A DNA stretch of 64,000 nt from Acidobacteriota bacterium (GCA_014584705.1 JACTMJ010000003.1:1-64000), one strand, 5' to 3'. Positions 46,032-56,158 are shown, counted from the stretch's first letter. Translations and numbers: made by a program. The notes: generated by a model not told the origin, from the sequence alone.

Positions 46032-47978
46032 CTATGGTGTGGCGAAGAAGTCTTCCACTTCCTGGAAGCTCGCGGTCAAACGGTACGGAGGAAGGCTTTC
46101 CAGAAACACACGGCCGTAGGCCTTGCCTCGAATGCGATTATCCAGAATCACCAGCAAGCCGCGATCCGAACCGCTGCGGATAAGGCGGCCAAACCCCTGC
46201 TTGAGTGCGATGGCCGCCTGGGGAATCTGGTACTCGAAGAACGGTGCGCCCCCGTCTTCCCGAATCTTTTCAATCCGCGCTGACACGACGGGATCGCTGG
46301 GGACCGCGAAGGGAAGCTTATCAATCACCACGCAGGAGAGTTGCTCCCCCGGTACGTCCACGCCTTGCCAGAACGAAGACGTTGCGAACAGCACGGCGTT
46401 CGGCGTTTCCTTGAACTGTTCAAGAAGGTGGCTTTTCGGCGCGTCTCCCTGCAGCAGGCTGGGATACGGAAGCGTGGGAGCGAGAAGATCGTAGAGCAGC
46501 CGCATCTGCTGATGGCTCGTGAAGAGCAGAAACGCCCTCCCCTGCGTCACGGCCAGGATCCGGGCAATGGTTTCCGCGGCGCGCTCGGCGAACAGATCGC
46601 TGCGCGGGTCGGGGAGATCGGGCGGCGTGTAGAGAAGCGCCTGCTTTTGGTAATCGAACCCCCCTTCCACCATCAGGGTCTTCGGATTCTCAAGCCCCAC
46701 GCGGTTGGCGATGAAATCGAAGGAGCCCGACACCGCGAGGGTCGCCGAGGTCAGGATCACCGTTTCGATACGGGAGAAAAGCTTTTCGCGCAGAAGGGGG
46801 CCGACGTCGATCGGGCAGGCCTGCAGCGCGATATTCTTGCCGCGCCGCTCCACCCAATGCACCGCGTCCCGGTCCGGGCTATCCACCCATGCCTGCAGGT
46901 TGTCGGAAATTGTGCCCGCGCGGCGAAAGAGCGGCAGAAAGTCGCCAATCGCTTCGCTCTCCTTACGCATGCTATTCCCCACCAGGGAAAGTGCCGTGAT
47001 CAGTTGCTGGTACGGCTCCAGATGCGGCTGATTGCGCTGTTCGAAGCCGTGGAATCCCACCCGCCCGTCGGGGCCGCGAAAGTGATGAAAAAAGCGCGTG
47101 CTCGATTCATCCAGCCAGTCCACGGCCCGGCTGAGATTCGGAAGATCCAGCTTGCGGGTGCGCATCGTGCTTCGAATGTCGCGCGTGAGGTCGAGCACCT
47201 GCAGCGTAGAGACGGAATTGCCGAAGTATTGCGCGGCTGTATCCTCGATCTCGTGCGCCTCATCGAATACCACCACGGAATAGTCCGGGATAATCGCGCC
47301 AAACTCGTCGTCCTTCACCGCGAGATCCGCGAAGAAGAGGTGATGGTTGACGATGATGATGTCGCTCTCATAGGCGCGCCGGTGCATCGCGGTGATGAAG
47401 CAGGAATCGAAATGCGGGCAGCGCTGCCCGCTGCACCGGTCGCTGCGCGCATCGATCTTGGGCCAGACGCGGCTGTCCTCGGGAAGCGACTTCAGTTCCG
47501 CTCGGTCCCCGGTCTCCGTCTCCGCTTCCCAGCGCGCAATCTCTTCAAATTCGCTCACCTCCGATAGCCCGTCGAGGATGGGCAGCGTGCGCGCGTCGTA
47601 GAGCTTCGCTTTGCAGACGTAGTTGGCCCGCCCCTTCATGTAGCAGACCTTCAGGGGCCGCTCAATGTGCTGCTGGAGGAAGGGGATGTCCTTATGGAAG
47701 AGTTGCTCCTGCAGGTTCTTGGTGCCGGTGGAAATCACCACACGCTTGCCCGAGAGGAGGGCGGGCACCAGGTAGGCGAGTGTCTTGCCCGTACCCGTGC
47801 CCGCTTCCACAATCAGGTGGCGGCGCTCCCGCATCGCGGCTTCGACGGCGCGCGCCATCTGGAGTTGGCCGGGCCGGTACTCGAAGTTCGGGTGCCAGCG
47901 CGAAAGAAGCCCTTCCCTCGAGAAGAATTCAAAGACTTGAGAGGCAGGTTCCCGGCGAGGTGGCGCGCTAGTGGGCAT
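46032..47978 (-). CDS. dinG: ATP-dependent DNA helicase, DinG/XPD family
   Basis: 648 residues. Walker A EAGTGTGKT (58-66), DEAH box (239-242) and helicase motifs V-VI near the C-terminus (QGFGRLIRSGSDRG). Four cysteines at 122, 182, 187 and 193 fit the [4Fe-4S] cluster of XPD-type 5'-3' helicases. DinG unwinds R-loops and G-quadruplexes during replication and repair. ATG 47978 has no strong ribosome site. Confidence 0.93.
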   Translation of the reverse strand: MPTSAPPRREPASQVFEFFSREGLLSRWHPNFEYRPGQLQMARAVEAAMRERRHLIVEAGTGTGKTLAYLVPALLSGKRVVISTGTKNLQEQLFHKDIPFLQQHIERPLKVCYMKGRANYVCKAKLYDARTLPILDGLSEVSEFEEIARWEAETETGDRAELKSLPEDSRVWPKIDARSDRCSGQRCPHFDSCFITAMHRRAYESDIIIVNHHLFFADLAVKDDEFGAIIPDYSVVVFDEAHEIEDTAAQYFGNSVSTLQVLDLTRDIRSTMRTRKLDLPNLSRAVDWLDESSTRFFHHFRGPDGRVGFHGFEQRNQPHLEPYQQLITALSLVGNSMRKESEAIGDFLPLFRRAGTISDNLQAWVDSPDRDAVHWVERRGKNIALQACPIDVGPLLREKLFSRIETVILTSATLAVSGSFDFIANRVGLENPKTLMVEGGFDYQKQALLYTPPDLPDPRSDLFAERAAETIARILAVTQGRAFLLFTSHQQMRLLYDLLAPTLPYPSLLQGDAPKSHLLEQFKETPNAVLFATSSFWQGVDVPGEQLSCVVIDKLPFAVPSDPVVSARIEKIREDGGAPFFEYQIPQAAIALKQGFGRLIRSGSDRGLLVILDNRIRGKAYGRVFLESLPPYRLTASFQEVEDFFATP

Positions 47979-48050
47979 GCTACGGTGAACGGCCCCGCGG
48001 CGGCGTCCCCGCCCAGTTCCGGGCCGGGGCGCCGCGCGGGCGGTTAAGTC

Positions 48051-49007
48051 TTACTTCCAGGACGGCAGATTCACCAGCGCCCCGTTCTTAGCCCGGCTGT
48101 GGTTGGCCGCTTCCATGAAGGCAAAGATCTCCATGGTAACGTCGTTCGGCACCGGCGGCTGCTTATCCCGGAAAAAGCGCAGCATCGCCGTGAGCATCGG
48201 ACCGTACGAGCTTCCCGTCTTCTGCGGGCTCTGCAGCGTCGATTTCGCTCCGAATACCGCCGCGCCATAGTCGCCGTAAGGGATCAGCGTGCGCACGCTG
48301 CCAATCCGGCCGTCCTTCCAGAAACCGGTAATCACTTCGCCGGAGGAAGAGGAGACGCGGCTCACCTTCTCACAGCCGGGTCCCATAATCGTGAAGAGCA
48401 CTTCAATTGGGTGGATCGCATACCAGCCGAGATCGAGTTCGTGCGTCTTCTCGGTCGGGCCGGGGCCCCAAGTAATCGCGCCCCGTTCCGCTTTTCCGGT
48501 CAGGTCGATCACCCATTGCTGATAGCGCAGGCTGGATGTGCTGAACCAGGGTACCTTGGCCTCCCCGGCAATCCGTGCGATCTCCTGTGCGTCCTTCCAG
48601 CTCGCCGCAAGCGGCTTGTCGATGAAAACGGGCTTGCCGCAGCGAACGGCTTCCCGAAACTGGGCCAAATGCGTGCGCCCGTCGACGCTTTCGAGCAGCA
48701 GTGCGTCCACCAGCGGGCAGAGGTCCGCGATCCGGTCGACAATCCGGACATTGTGCTTCGTCTTCAGTTCTTCCGCGAACTTGTCCACGCGGTCGGCGCT
48801 CGATGGCAGATCGGGGGATCCGCCCTTGAACGCCGCAACAATCCGTGCGCCGGGAACATGGTCGGCGCGGGAAGCGTCATGGAAGATCGCGGGGAACGCC
48901 GATACGTGCGACGTATCGGTGCCGATGATGCCCAGCTTCAGATCCTGCGCCGGCAGCAGCAGCGCCGCCACGCCGAGCATCGGCAGCAAACGGGATAGTA
49001 ACTTCAT
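48051..49007 (-). CDS. Exported Gfo/Idh/MocA-family oxidoreductase-like protein
   Basis: 318 residues with a signal peptide (LLPMLGVAALLLPAQ). The Rossmann start LKLGIIGTDTSHVSAFP, DALLLESVDGRTHL and CGKPVFIDKPLAASWKDAQEI (the EKP-like motif, here DKP) identify the family. These NAD(P)-dependent proteins act on sugars and inositols; secreted copies are common in Bryobacterales-type genomes. GGAAAGG lies upstream of ATG 49007. The short C-terminal domain suggests a reduced member. Confidence 0.88.
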   Translation of the reverse strand: MKLLSRLLPMLGVAALLLPAQDLKLGIIGTDTSHVSAFPAIFHDASRADHVPGARIVAAFKGGSPDLPSSADRVDKFAEELKTKHNVRIVDRIADLCPLVDALLLESVDGRTHLAQFREAVRCGKPVFIDKPLAASWKDAQEIARIAGEAKVPWFSTSSLRYQQWVIDLTGKAERGAITWGPGPTEKTHELDLGWYAIHPIEVLFTIMGPGCEKVSRVSSSSGEVITGFWKDGRIGSVRTLIPYGDYGAAVFGAKSTLQSPQKTGSSYGPMLTAMLRFFRDKQPPVPNDVTMEIFAFMEAANHSRAKNGALVNLPSWK

Positions 49008-49035
49008 GGGAACAACCTTTCCTGGATCTAGAGTC

Positions 49036-49353
49036 TCACGGAACTGGCTCGGAGTCGGACGCGGGCACGCGCCCGCCCTCTTCGGTGTCCGCCTCCTGGC
49101 TGGACAGGTGTGCGTCCGGAGCAGATTCCGCTTTGCCTTGCTTCCTACTAAGATACGCGTTCTCGGCGTCCTTGAAGCGCGTCTTGAGGAATTCCACCAG
49201 GCGGCGGATGGGAGGGAAGTAATCGGCCAGGATCACCAGCCCCGGAATCAGAAAAATCCAGCCCGGCATCACCGGCAAGATCAGCCCCACAATTCCGAGG
49301 ATAACCAGCGCGATCCCGAGGAGCACCCGTGCGAAATGTTGTAGAGATGCCAC
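49036..49353 (-). CDS. Small PGPGW-type transmembrane protein
   Basis: About 105 residues if started at GTG 49353; the frame is open to 49458 (TTG), and neither start has a good ribosome site, so the start is uncertain. One or two membrane helices (FARVLLGIALVILGIVGLIL and GWIFLIPGLVILADYF) surround a PVMPGW turn, the PGPGW/DUF-type signature, followed by an acidic tail. Function unknown; possibly an envelope-stress or membrane-homeostasis protein. Confidence 0.7.
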   Translation of the reverse strand: MASLQHFARVLLGIALVILGIVGLILPVMPGWIFLIPGLVILADYFPPIRRLVEFLKTRFKDAENAYLSRKQGKAESAPDAHLSSQEADTEEGGRVPASDSEPVP

Positions 49354-49635
49354 TAAGTCCAGTTTGGTACTAAAACGCGTTCCAGTGCAGATTCTAGCTA
49401 CATTTCGCGGTTTTTCTGATATCCTCAGAATCGATAAGGCAAAGGAACGGGGAATCAATCCTCTAGACCTTGTAGTACTGGGTAGGGGCTTTAGGTGTAT
49501 CCTAGAATTTCTTACCCGCTTGCAGCGGCCTTGCCCGATCTATCGCACGGGACATCGAAAGCCGATAGACGGGTAACGGCATAATAGCCGGTGCTTTCAA
49601 CGGGATACCGGCGGAAACAAGAGCCCAGGAACGTT

Positions 49636-49992
49636 ATGGAATTGGCAGCAAAAGCTTCCGGAATTGAACGAAGACGCTTTCGGCGCTATCCGATGCAGCT
49701 CACTTTGCGTGTGACTCGATACGGGCGACAGGGGTCTTCATGGGACGCGATTACCAAGAACATCAGCCGGGGAGGAGTACTTTTCGCGCTGAATGAGCAA
49801 ATGGAGTTAGGCACACCGATTGAGTTCTTTGTGGATTTTCCCGAAAAGCTGGCCGAGGATGCCCGCGTAAGCATGCGCGGCCAGGGTAGGGTTGTGCGAT
49901 CGGTGCGTGAAGTTTCCCGCGATCCGAAGGATCCGGGAATGTATATTGTCGCCGCAACGATGGACCGTTGCGAGATCCAGCGCGGCTCCTAG
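49636..49992 (+). CDS. PilZ domain protein (c-di-GMP receptor)
   Basis: 118 residues from ATG 49636 with AGGA upstream (an ATG at 49591 is in frame but weak). The PilZ c-di-GMP-binding motifs are present: R-x-x-x-R as RRRFRRYPM and the D/N-x-S-x-x-G motif as NISRGGVLF. Single-domain PilZ proteins bind cyclic di-GMP and alter motility, secretion or polymer export. With the HD-GYP enzyme and pilus operon in this window it suggests c-di-GMP control of the pilus system (inference). Confidence 0.88.
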   Translation: MELAAKASGIERRRFRRYPMQLTLRVTRYGRQGSSWDAITKNISRGGVLFALNEQMELGTPIEFFVDFPEKLAEDARVSMRGQGRVVRSVREVSRDPKDPGMYIVAATMDRCEIQRGS

Positions 49993-50054
49993 GCCACGGC
50001 CTTGGAGCGCACGGACCGGTTTCTTTGAGTTTTGATGCAGGGAATTCCTCGCTG

Positions 50055-50087
50055 GCCACGAGTGCGATAGCATGACGCACTCGTGGC
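50055..50087. terminator. Hairpin terminator after the PilZ gene
   Basis: A perfect 12-bp stem (GCCACGAGTGCG / CGCACTCGTGGC) with a 9-base loop, followed by ATTTCCTTTTT, lies 62 bases downstream of the PilZ stop. Confidence 0.75.
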
Positions 50088-50274
50088 ATTTCCTTTTTGG
50101 GCCGCCATTTTTGTACAGAATTTCCGCAGCCGACACACGGAGCGCCGGCAAGCCGACGAGCGACGGACCGGGGCGCGCGCCAGGGCAGTGCCGGCGGAGC
50201 GGGAATGTGGAACCGCATCGCGCAGCCCTAAGAGAAATCAAGCGAAACCAACCGCACACCCCGCGCGAATTCGC

Positions 50275-50280
50275 TATACT
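50275..50280 (+). promoter_or_regulatory. -10 element of the tRNA-Arg promoter
   Basis: TATACT ends 10 bases before the tRNA. No convincing -35 element was found. Confidence 0.45.
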
Positions 50281-50290
50281 AAGAGTTTGC

Positions 50291-50367
<77 letters not shown>

Positions 50368-51061
50368 CTTCCTCCCCTCTCCATACCGCTCTTCCTGATT
50401 CCTTTCTTGCGGTGCTACCTCGGCAGAGTGCGGTTCCCAGCAGCGTTCCGGTTACGGGCAAAGCCGTTGCCCGTTGGACCAGCACAATCGTCGTTTCCCA
50501 CGAAGACCGGCTTTCCATGTCGGGCGCCGGGCGCTCGGGAACGCCGCTTCCTCGTGTCGATACCGCTGCCACACCGAGACGGAGTGAAGAGCCTGCTGTC
50601 AGAATCCTGCCTGCCCCAAAGCCATTTCACCATGGGGTACCCACCGGATTGGTGAGGAACGGAGAGAGTAGATTGGAAGTGCTCTTGGGGGCCGTGGACG
50701 CCGCGGCGGCCCCGGTTGGCTTAAGAAGGGTGCCGATGTCTCAATGAGCCTTCTGCGGCCGGGGAGCCGAAAGCGCGCATAATGACGGCTATACCGCCAT
50801 CCGCAAGAAGCTGCTTGCACGCATCGCACAGTGGGTGAACGATACGGGTGACCGGTTTGCGCTGCCGGAAAACTAGCTGGTCCACGCGGTGAGGGGAGTC
50901 AACGCCTAAGCCAACAGGGAGTCCGGCGCGGCGTGGGTGCCAACGGCATGCATGTGCGTGACCCAAACGCGGAAATGGCCAACCGCGGCAGCGGTTGGCC
51001 ATTTCCTTCAATCGAGGGTCGACTACCGACCAAGAGCGCTTTGATTCGTGCTCCTAGCGGC
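50368..51061. other. Degenerate region downstream of tRNA-Arg
   Basis: About 690 bases without an intact gene. At 50775-50876 one frame reads AHNDGYTAIRKKLLARIAQW and ends DTGDRFALPEN then stop, which looks like the C-terminus of a sulfatase or similar enzyme, i.e. a possible gene remnant. A strong hairpin lies at 50971-51006. Confidence 0.4.
50971..51006. terminator. Strong hairpin downstream of the PEP-CTERM gene
   Basis: A perfect 16-bp stem (50971-50986 with 50991-51006) with a 4-base loop sits about 55 bases past the PEP-CTERM gene stop (minus strand). It ends in TTTCC on the plus side, so it could stop transcription from either direction. Confidence 0.8.
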
Positions 51062-51778
51062 CTACGCGCGCTTTGAGCCGCGCTTCCGCATCAGGCCAAG
51101 GGCGAGCAACGCAACGCCGCTAAGCAGGATGGTGGAGGGCTCCGGAACTTCCGATTCGAGAATGCCGGAATAGCTGGCGGAAGTGTTCGCGTCGCAACGC
51201 ACCTGGCCGATCAGGCCCGTGCACTCTTCCGGGCCATCCGGAGCAAGAACTCCGCCGCCGCTCAAGGTCTGGAACGTCACGGCCACCTTGGCGCCACCCG
51301 CTTCCGCGAGCTTCTGGAGGTTGGCATCCACGCCCGAGAGAACGAGGTTGAAGAAGTTCAGCGTTCCGCCCACGTTGATCGTGCCGCCCACACCGGCCGA
51401 GCCGATCGAGAGCCATTGCAGATCGCCGCTCACCGATGCAGTCTGCGTGCTGTTGTAGAGCGTCAAAGTGCCGGTTCCGGTAACGGCGGCGGGGTCGCCC
51501 GTGTTGGCGATCGTCCACGAACCGTTCACATCGCCCAGATAACCGATGAGAGAGTTCATTCCGCCTGGCCAATCCGCGTTGCTCAACGTCACTCGAAAAT
51601 CAATGCCGCCAACACCGGGCATGAACTGGAAGGAGTTGTCAGCTCCAGTGAATGCGATGGAAGCGCCATCAACGCTCGAAAAGCTCAGGATCGGCGTTGC
51701 GGTCGCAAGTGCCGTCGAAGCAATCAATAAAGAGGTTGCGAGCAGCACCTTGCTGCCAAAAAGTTTCAGTTTGTTCAT
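51062..51778 (-). CDS. PEP-CTERM sorting-domain secreted protein
   Basis: 238 residues from ATG 51778 (GGGGAGA 7 bases upstream). A signal peptide (KVLLATSLLIASTALATA) begins a beta-rich, Gly/Ser/Thr-rich body without a recognised enzyme domain. The C-terminus VPEPSTILLSGVALLALGLM followed by RKRGSKRA is a textbook PEP-CTERM signal: VPEP motif, helix, basic tail. Such proteins are processed by an exosortase (EpsH-type, not in window) and are linked to extracellular polysaccharide or surface display. Confidence 0.9.
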   Translation of the reverse strand: MNKLKLFGSKVLLATSLLIASTALATATPILSFSSVDGASIAFTGADNSFQFMPGVGGIDFRVTLSNADWPGGMNSLIGYLGDVNGSWTIANTGDPAAVTGTGTLTLYNSTQTASVSGDLQWLSIGSAGVGGTINVGGTLNFFNLVLSGVDANLQKLAEAGGAKVAVTFQTLSGGGVLAPDGPEECTGLIGQVRCDANTSASYSGILESEVPEPSTILLSGVALLALGLMRKRGSKRA

Positions 51779-52477
51779 TTGCCAATCTCCCCTAAAGTCC
51801 ACCCTCAATCGCCGAATCTTGCGAGTGGTCGCTCCATCGGAGAAACTTCACTCACCCAGCCCTCGGTCTGAGGAAAATGTGTCGGGCGCCCTACGACTTG
51901 CTCTTCTTGAGAGCCGTCCGCGTTTCCCGGTCGCCCTGGAATCTCCGACGGCCTCACGATCTAAACGAATGGCATTAACTAGCGTTAGTCCTAGACCACT
52001 CTCACATCTGCAATTATCTTGCAGGATTGTCTTTTGTGCAACCAAGCTACCTGTTGCCGAGGGTTGACGTAGGGGAATGTTCTTCCTGTAAGATCTTGAT
52101 AGCGAATCACTTACGAATCATTCATCCGCCTGCTGCGCCCAAGCGGTCTTTTAGTACCATGACTGATTCCATACAGGAGTTTTAAACACCCATCGCAGTA
52201 CATTTAGAGAATTGGATACATTGCGCGAAGCCTTCCGTTCTCCGCATCCTCGCTCTGAACCGCCGCTCGCGCGGCCAGTTAGCCCGCTACCGTGGCAGTC
52301 GATGGAGACCGTCCGCCCCCGGCCTGCCCTCTGCGCCTCCATCCGCACCCCCGTCGCCGCCAACGGAGTGCCGGCATCCCTCCCGGCGCTACAATGGAAG
52401 TTTCCCGCTTGTTTCGGACCCCCGATTGCACTCGGGCGTCCGCGCGGAAGACCAATCCCAACCCGACGCAGCCACCC
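51779..52477. other. Long intergenic region upstream of ileS
   Basis: About 700 bases between divergent genes. It holds the promoters of both. A TTGACG (52064-52069) and TAAGAT (52089-52094) pair with 19-base spacing is a candidate for ileS, leaving a ~380-base leader. I looked for a T-box-like leader and found none. Confidence 0.4.
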
Positions 52478-55400
52478 ATGCCTGAACCTAAATTCCTGAA
52501 AGCCGAGACCCTTGTGCCGTTTCCGGAGGTGGAGGCGGAGATCCTTGCATTCTGGAAAGAGCGCGGCATCTTCGAGAAAAGCCTCGAGCTCCGCAAGGAC
52601 GGACCCCCGTTTGTCTTCTACGAAGGGCCGCCGACGGCCAACGGCCTGCCGCACAACGGGCACGTCCTTACCCGCGTAATTAAAGACCTCTTCCCCCGCT
52701 ACCGCACCATGCGCGGTTACCATGTGCCCCGCAAGGCGGGCTGGGATACCCACGGGCTGCCCGTGGAAGTGGAAGTCGAGAAAGAACTCGGCATCCACGG
52801 CAAGGCCGCGATCGAAGAATACGGCGTTGAAGCCTTCGTCAAGCGCTGCATTGAAAGCGTCTTCCGCTACACCAACGAATGGGAGCGGCTCACCGAGAAG
52901 ATCGGCTTCTGGGTGAACCTGTCGGATGCGTACGTCACTTACCACAAGAGCTATGTCGAGAGCGTCTGGTGGGCGCTCAGTGAGCTGTTCAAATCCGGGC
53001 TGCTGTATCGCGGACACAAGGTGATCTGGTGGTGGCCGCAGGGTGGAACGGCGCTCTCATCGGCCGAAGTCGGACTCAATTACAAGACAGTGGACGATCC
53101 CTCCGTCTACGTTGCCTTCCCCTTCACCAACGATCCCGAATCGGCGCTCCTGATCTGGACCACCACGCCCTGGACCCTGCCATCAAACATGTACGCGGCC
53201 GTCGGTCCGGACGTCGATTACGTGGAGGTGAAAGCCGGCACACGCAAACTGGTGCTGGCGGCGGCCCTGCGCGAACAGGTCGCCCAGAAGACCGGCGAAG
53301 AACTTCCCGTCCTGCGCGCGTTCAAGGGCCGGGAACTGCTCGGACGAACCTATCGCCCGCCCTTCGATATCTATTGGGAGCGCTACGGCGCGAGCACCGC
53401 GGAACTTGCCGATGGCGGAACCGCGCCGCTGTTCTGGAAAGTGCTCCCGGCCGATTTCGTGGAACTCGATGCCGGCACCGGCATTGTACACATCGCCTCG
53501 GCCTTCGGCGAGGTGGACCATGACCTGCACCGCGCGCTCGTCCAAACCTATAAGGACCCGCTAAGCGTGCCGCTGCTCTGCGCGGTGGCGCCGGACGGCA
53601 CCTTCAACGAAGATTTCCCCAAATACCAGGGCGTATGGGTGAAGGACGCGGACCGCGACCTCATCCATGACCTGCGCGAACGGGGCGTTCTCGTGCATCG
53701 CGAGACCTACCGCCACGAGTATCCCTATTGCTGGCGGGCCGACGACGATCCCCTCATCCAGATGGCGCGCCCCACCTGGTTCATTCGCACGACGGCGATG
53801 CTGGATGAAGCCAAGGCCAACAACCAGACCTTCCACTGGCTGCCCGAGCACATCAAGGACGGCCGCTTTGGAGACTTCCTCAACAACAATGTGGATTGGG
53901 CACTCTCGCGCGAGCGCTATTGGGGTACCCCGCTGAATGTTTGGGTGAACGACGCAAACGGCAAGATGCTGGCGCCCGCGAGCGTCCATGAGATTCTCTC
54001 GTACAATCCGGACGCATTCGCGCATTGGGACGAAGCGAAGGCGGCGGACCCCACGCTCTCTGACCATCTCATGGTCCACAAGCCATGGATTGACAAGGTC
54101 ACCTTCACCCTGCCCGGCGAAGAGGGCGTCTACCGGCGCGTGACCGAAGTGATCGATTGCTGGTTTGATTCCGGCGCGATGCCGTTTGCGCAATGGGGTT
54201 TCCCGCACACGGGCGAGGAAGCCTTCAAGCAGGCGTTCCCGGCCGATTTCATCAGCGAGGCAATTGACCAGACGCGCGGCTGGTTCTATTCGCAGATGAT
54301 GATCGCCACCCTGGTGTTTCGCAAGGAAACGCAGGAACGGCTGGGGATGGAAGTCCGTGACTATCCGCTTCCCTTCAAGACCTGCATTGTACTCGGCCAC
54401 GTGACGGACGCCGAGGGGAAAAAGGAATCGAAATCGAAGGGCAATTACACGCCGCCCGAAGTGATTCTGGAGCGGGTCGCGATGGATTTTGCCGTCGTGG
54501 ATGGGTCGCCCGTGGGTGTGGAAGCCGAAGCGGGCACGGCCTTCATCGCGCGGGAAGACTTGGAGGGCCTCGATCTGAATCCCGGGGCAACCGTGCGGCT
54601 GAGCTGCCCGGGCGTCGATGGTGCCACCGTCGATGTTGCACTGAAACCCGCGAAGAAGCTTCCGCGCCGCGTCGTCGTTGTCGACGCCGAAACGCAGCGA
54701 AAACTTTGCGTGAAACCGAACGCCAAAGGCTTGGACGTGATGCCGGTCGCAGTTCCGCGATTGCCCCAAGACGAACGCATCCGGGTGGAGAACGCCGCGA
54801 TGCCCGCGCCCGGAGCGGATGCGTTCCGATGGTTCTTCCTCGCCTCGAATCCGCCATGGAATTCGACGCGGCATAGCTTGGGCAACGTGCGCGGTCTGCA
54901 AAAGGAGTTCCCGCTCAAGCTCCGCAACGTATACTCGTTCTTCACGATTTACGCCAATATCGACGGGTTTGATCCGAAAGAGCACACCGGCCGGCCGGTG
55001 CGGGAGCGTGCGCTGCTGGACCGCTGGATTCTCTCGGAGCTTTCCCGGCTGACCGATTCCGTCACGCAGTTGATGGACAACTACGCATCCTATGAGGCGA
55101 CGCGTGAGTTGTCGGAATTCGTCGAAGGGCTCTCGAACTGGTGGCTGCGCCGCAGCCGGGACCGGTTCTGGTCCGCTTCGATGGATGAATCGAAACGGGA
55201 TGCCTACGCCACCCTTTACGAATGCCTGACGACGGTGATCCAACTCGCCGCCCCCTTCACGCCCTTCCAGACCGAAGAGCTTTACCAGAATCTGGTCGTT
55301 CGGCCGTTCGGGGATGCCGTGCCCGAGAGCGTGCATCTTTGCGACTATCCCAGCGCCGATCTCACCCGCATTGACCGTGGGCTTCTCGAAGAAATGGCCA

Positions 55401-56140
55401 TGGTGCGGGCGATCGTTTCTCTGGGCTTGCGCGTACGCAATGACCACAAACTCAAGGTGCGGCAGCCGCTTGCGGAGGCCTCCGTCGTGGTAGCCAATCC
55501 GGATCTGCGCGCGCGCGTGGCGGCTTACGCCAGCCTGATCGCGGACGAGCTGAACGTGAAGGAAGTGCACTTCCTCGAAAGTGCCGACGAGTTTGTCCAT
55601 TACAAGGCCAAGCCTAACTTCCGGCGCGTCGGCGCTCGCGTAGGCAAGCTGATGCCGGCGGTGAAGAAAGCGCTCGAAACAGCCGATGCCGCCGCACTCC
55701 GTCAGGCGATCCTCGCCGACGGCGAAGCGCGTCTCGAAATCGCCGGGGAAACCATTGCCTTTGACGGTGACGACATCGAGATCCAGATTGTGGAGCGCGA
55801 GGGATTCGCTGCCGCGGGCGATTCGGCGGCCGTCGTCATTCTCCGCACCGATCTATCCGAAGATCTCGTGGACGAAGGAATCTATCGGGATATCCTGAAC
55901 CGCGTCCAGACCCTGCGCAAGGAACTCGAACTCGAGTACACCCAGCGCATCGGATTGGCCGTTGAAGGTTCCGCCCGCATCGAGCGCGTGCTCACATCGC
56001 GGCGGGAGCACTTCATGGCGGAGACTCTATGTGCGCAACTGCGGACCGGTATCCCGGAACCCGGTGGCAATGGAACGCACCCGGTGCGTGAGTATGATCT
56101 CGACGGCGAGACGCTGCGCGTTGCATTGCTCCCGGAGTAG
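52478..56140 (+). CDS. ileS: Isoleucyl-tRNA synthetase, IleS2-type, with insertion
   Basis: 1220 residues from ATG 52478; an open frame extends to 52292 but is not conserved. Motifs: HIGH-type HNGH (59-62) in GPPTANGLPHNGHVLTRV, editing-domain segments (TTTPWTLPSNMYAAVGPDV), and the KMSKS-type ESKSKGN (650-656). The ANG start and absence of the bacterial C-terminal zinc finger fit the IleS2 (eukaryote-like, often mupirocin-tolerant) type. Uniquely, about 113 residues (666-778) are inserted between the KMSKS loop and the conserved GADAFRWFFLASNPPW. The enzyme charges tRNA-Ile and edits valine. Confidence 0.93.
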   Translation: MPEPKFLKAETLVPFPEVEAEILAFWKERGIFEKSLELRKDGPPFVFYEGPPTANGLPHNGHVLTRVIKDLFPRYRTMRGYHVPRKAGWDTHGLPVEVEVEKELGIHGKAAIEEYGVEAFVKRCIESVFRYTNEWERLTEKIGFWVNLSDAYVTYHKSYVESVWWALSELFKSGLLYRGHKVIWWWPQGGTALSSAEVGLNYKTVDDPSVYVAFPFTNDPESALLIWTTTPWTLPSNMYAAVGPDVDYVEVKAGTRKLVLAAALREQVAQKTGEELPVLRAFKGRELLGRTYRPPFDIYWERYGASTAELADGGTAPLFWKVLPADFVELDAGTGIVHIASAFGEVDHDLHRALVQTYKDPLSVPLLCAVAPDGTFNEDFPKYQGVWVKDADRDLIHDLRERGVLVHRETYRHEYPYCWRADDDPLIQMARPTWFIRTTAMLDEAKANNQTFHWLPEHIKDGRFGDFLNNNVDWALSRERYWGTPLNVWVNDANGKMLAPASVHEILSYNPDAFAHWDEAKAADPTLSDHLMVHKPWIDKVTFTLPGEEGVYRRVTEVIDCWFDSGAMPFAQWGFPHTGEEAFKQAFPADFISEAIDQTRGWFYSQMMIATLVFRKETQERLGMEVRDYPLPFKTCIVLGHVTDAEGKKESKSKGNYTPPEVILERVAMDFAVVDGSPVGVEAEAGTAFIAREDLEGLDLNPGATVRLSCPGVDGATVDVALKPAKKLPRRVVVVDAETQRKLCVKPNAKGLDVMPVAVPRLPQDERIRVENAAMPAPGADAFRWFFLASNPPWNSTRHSLGNVRGLQKEFPLKLRNVYSFFTIYANIDGFDPKEHTGRPVRERALLDRWILSELSRLTDSVTQLMDNYASYEATRELSEFVEGLSNWWLRRSRDRFWSASMDESKRDAYATLYECLTTVIQLAAPFTPFQTEELYQNLVVRPFGDAVPESVHLCDYPSADLTRIDRGLLEEMAMVRAIVSLGLRVRNDHKLKVRQPLAEASVVVANPDLRARVAAYASLIADELNVKEVHFLESADEFVHYKAKPNFRRVGARVGKLMPAVKKALETADAAALRQAILADGEARLEIAGETIAFDGDDIEIQIVEREGFAAAGDSAAVVILRTDLSEDLVDEGIYRDILNRVQTLRKELELEYTQRIGLAVEGSARIERVLTSRREHFMAETLCAQLRTGIPEPGGNGTHPVREYDLDGETLRVALLPE

Positions 56141-56158
56141 TCGCTCCCGGAGCATACG

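Noticed and set aside
49459..49635. c-di-GMP riboswitch upstream of the PilZ gene
   Set aside because: Some GGCAAA-like bases exist, but the conserved core and GNRA receptor pattern are absent.
52070..52477. T-box leader in front of ileS
   Set aside because: No T-box consensus or terminator/antiterminator pair was visible; T-boxes are also not expected in this phylum.
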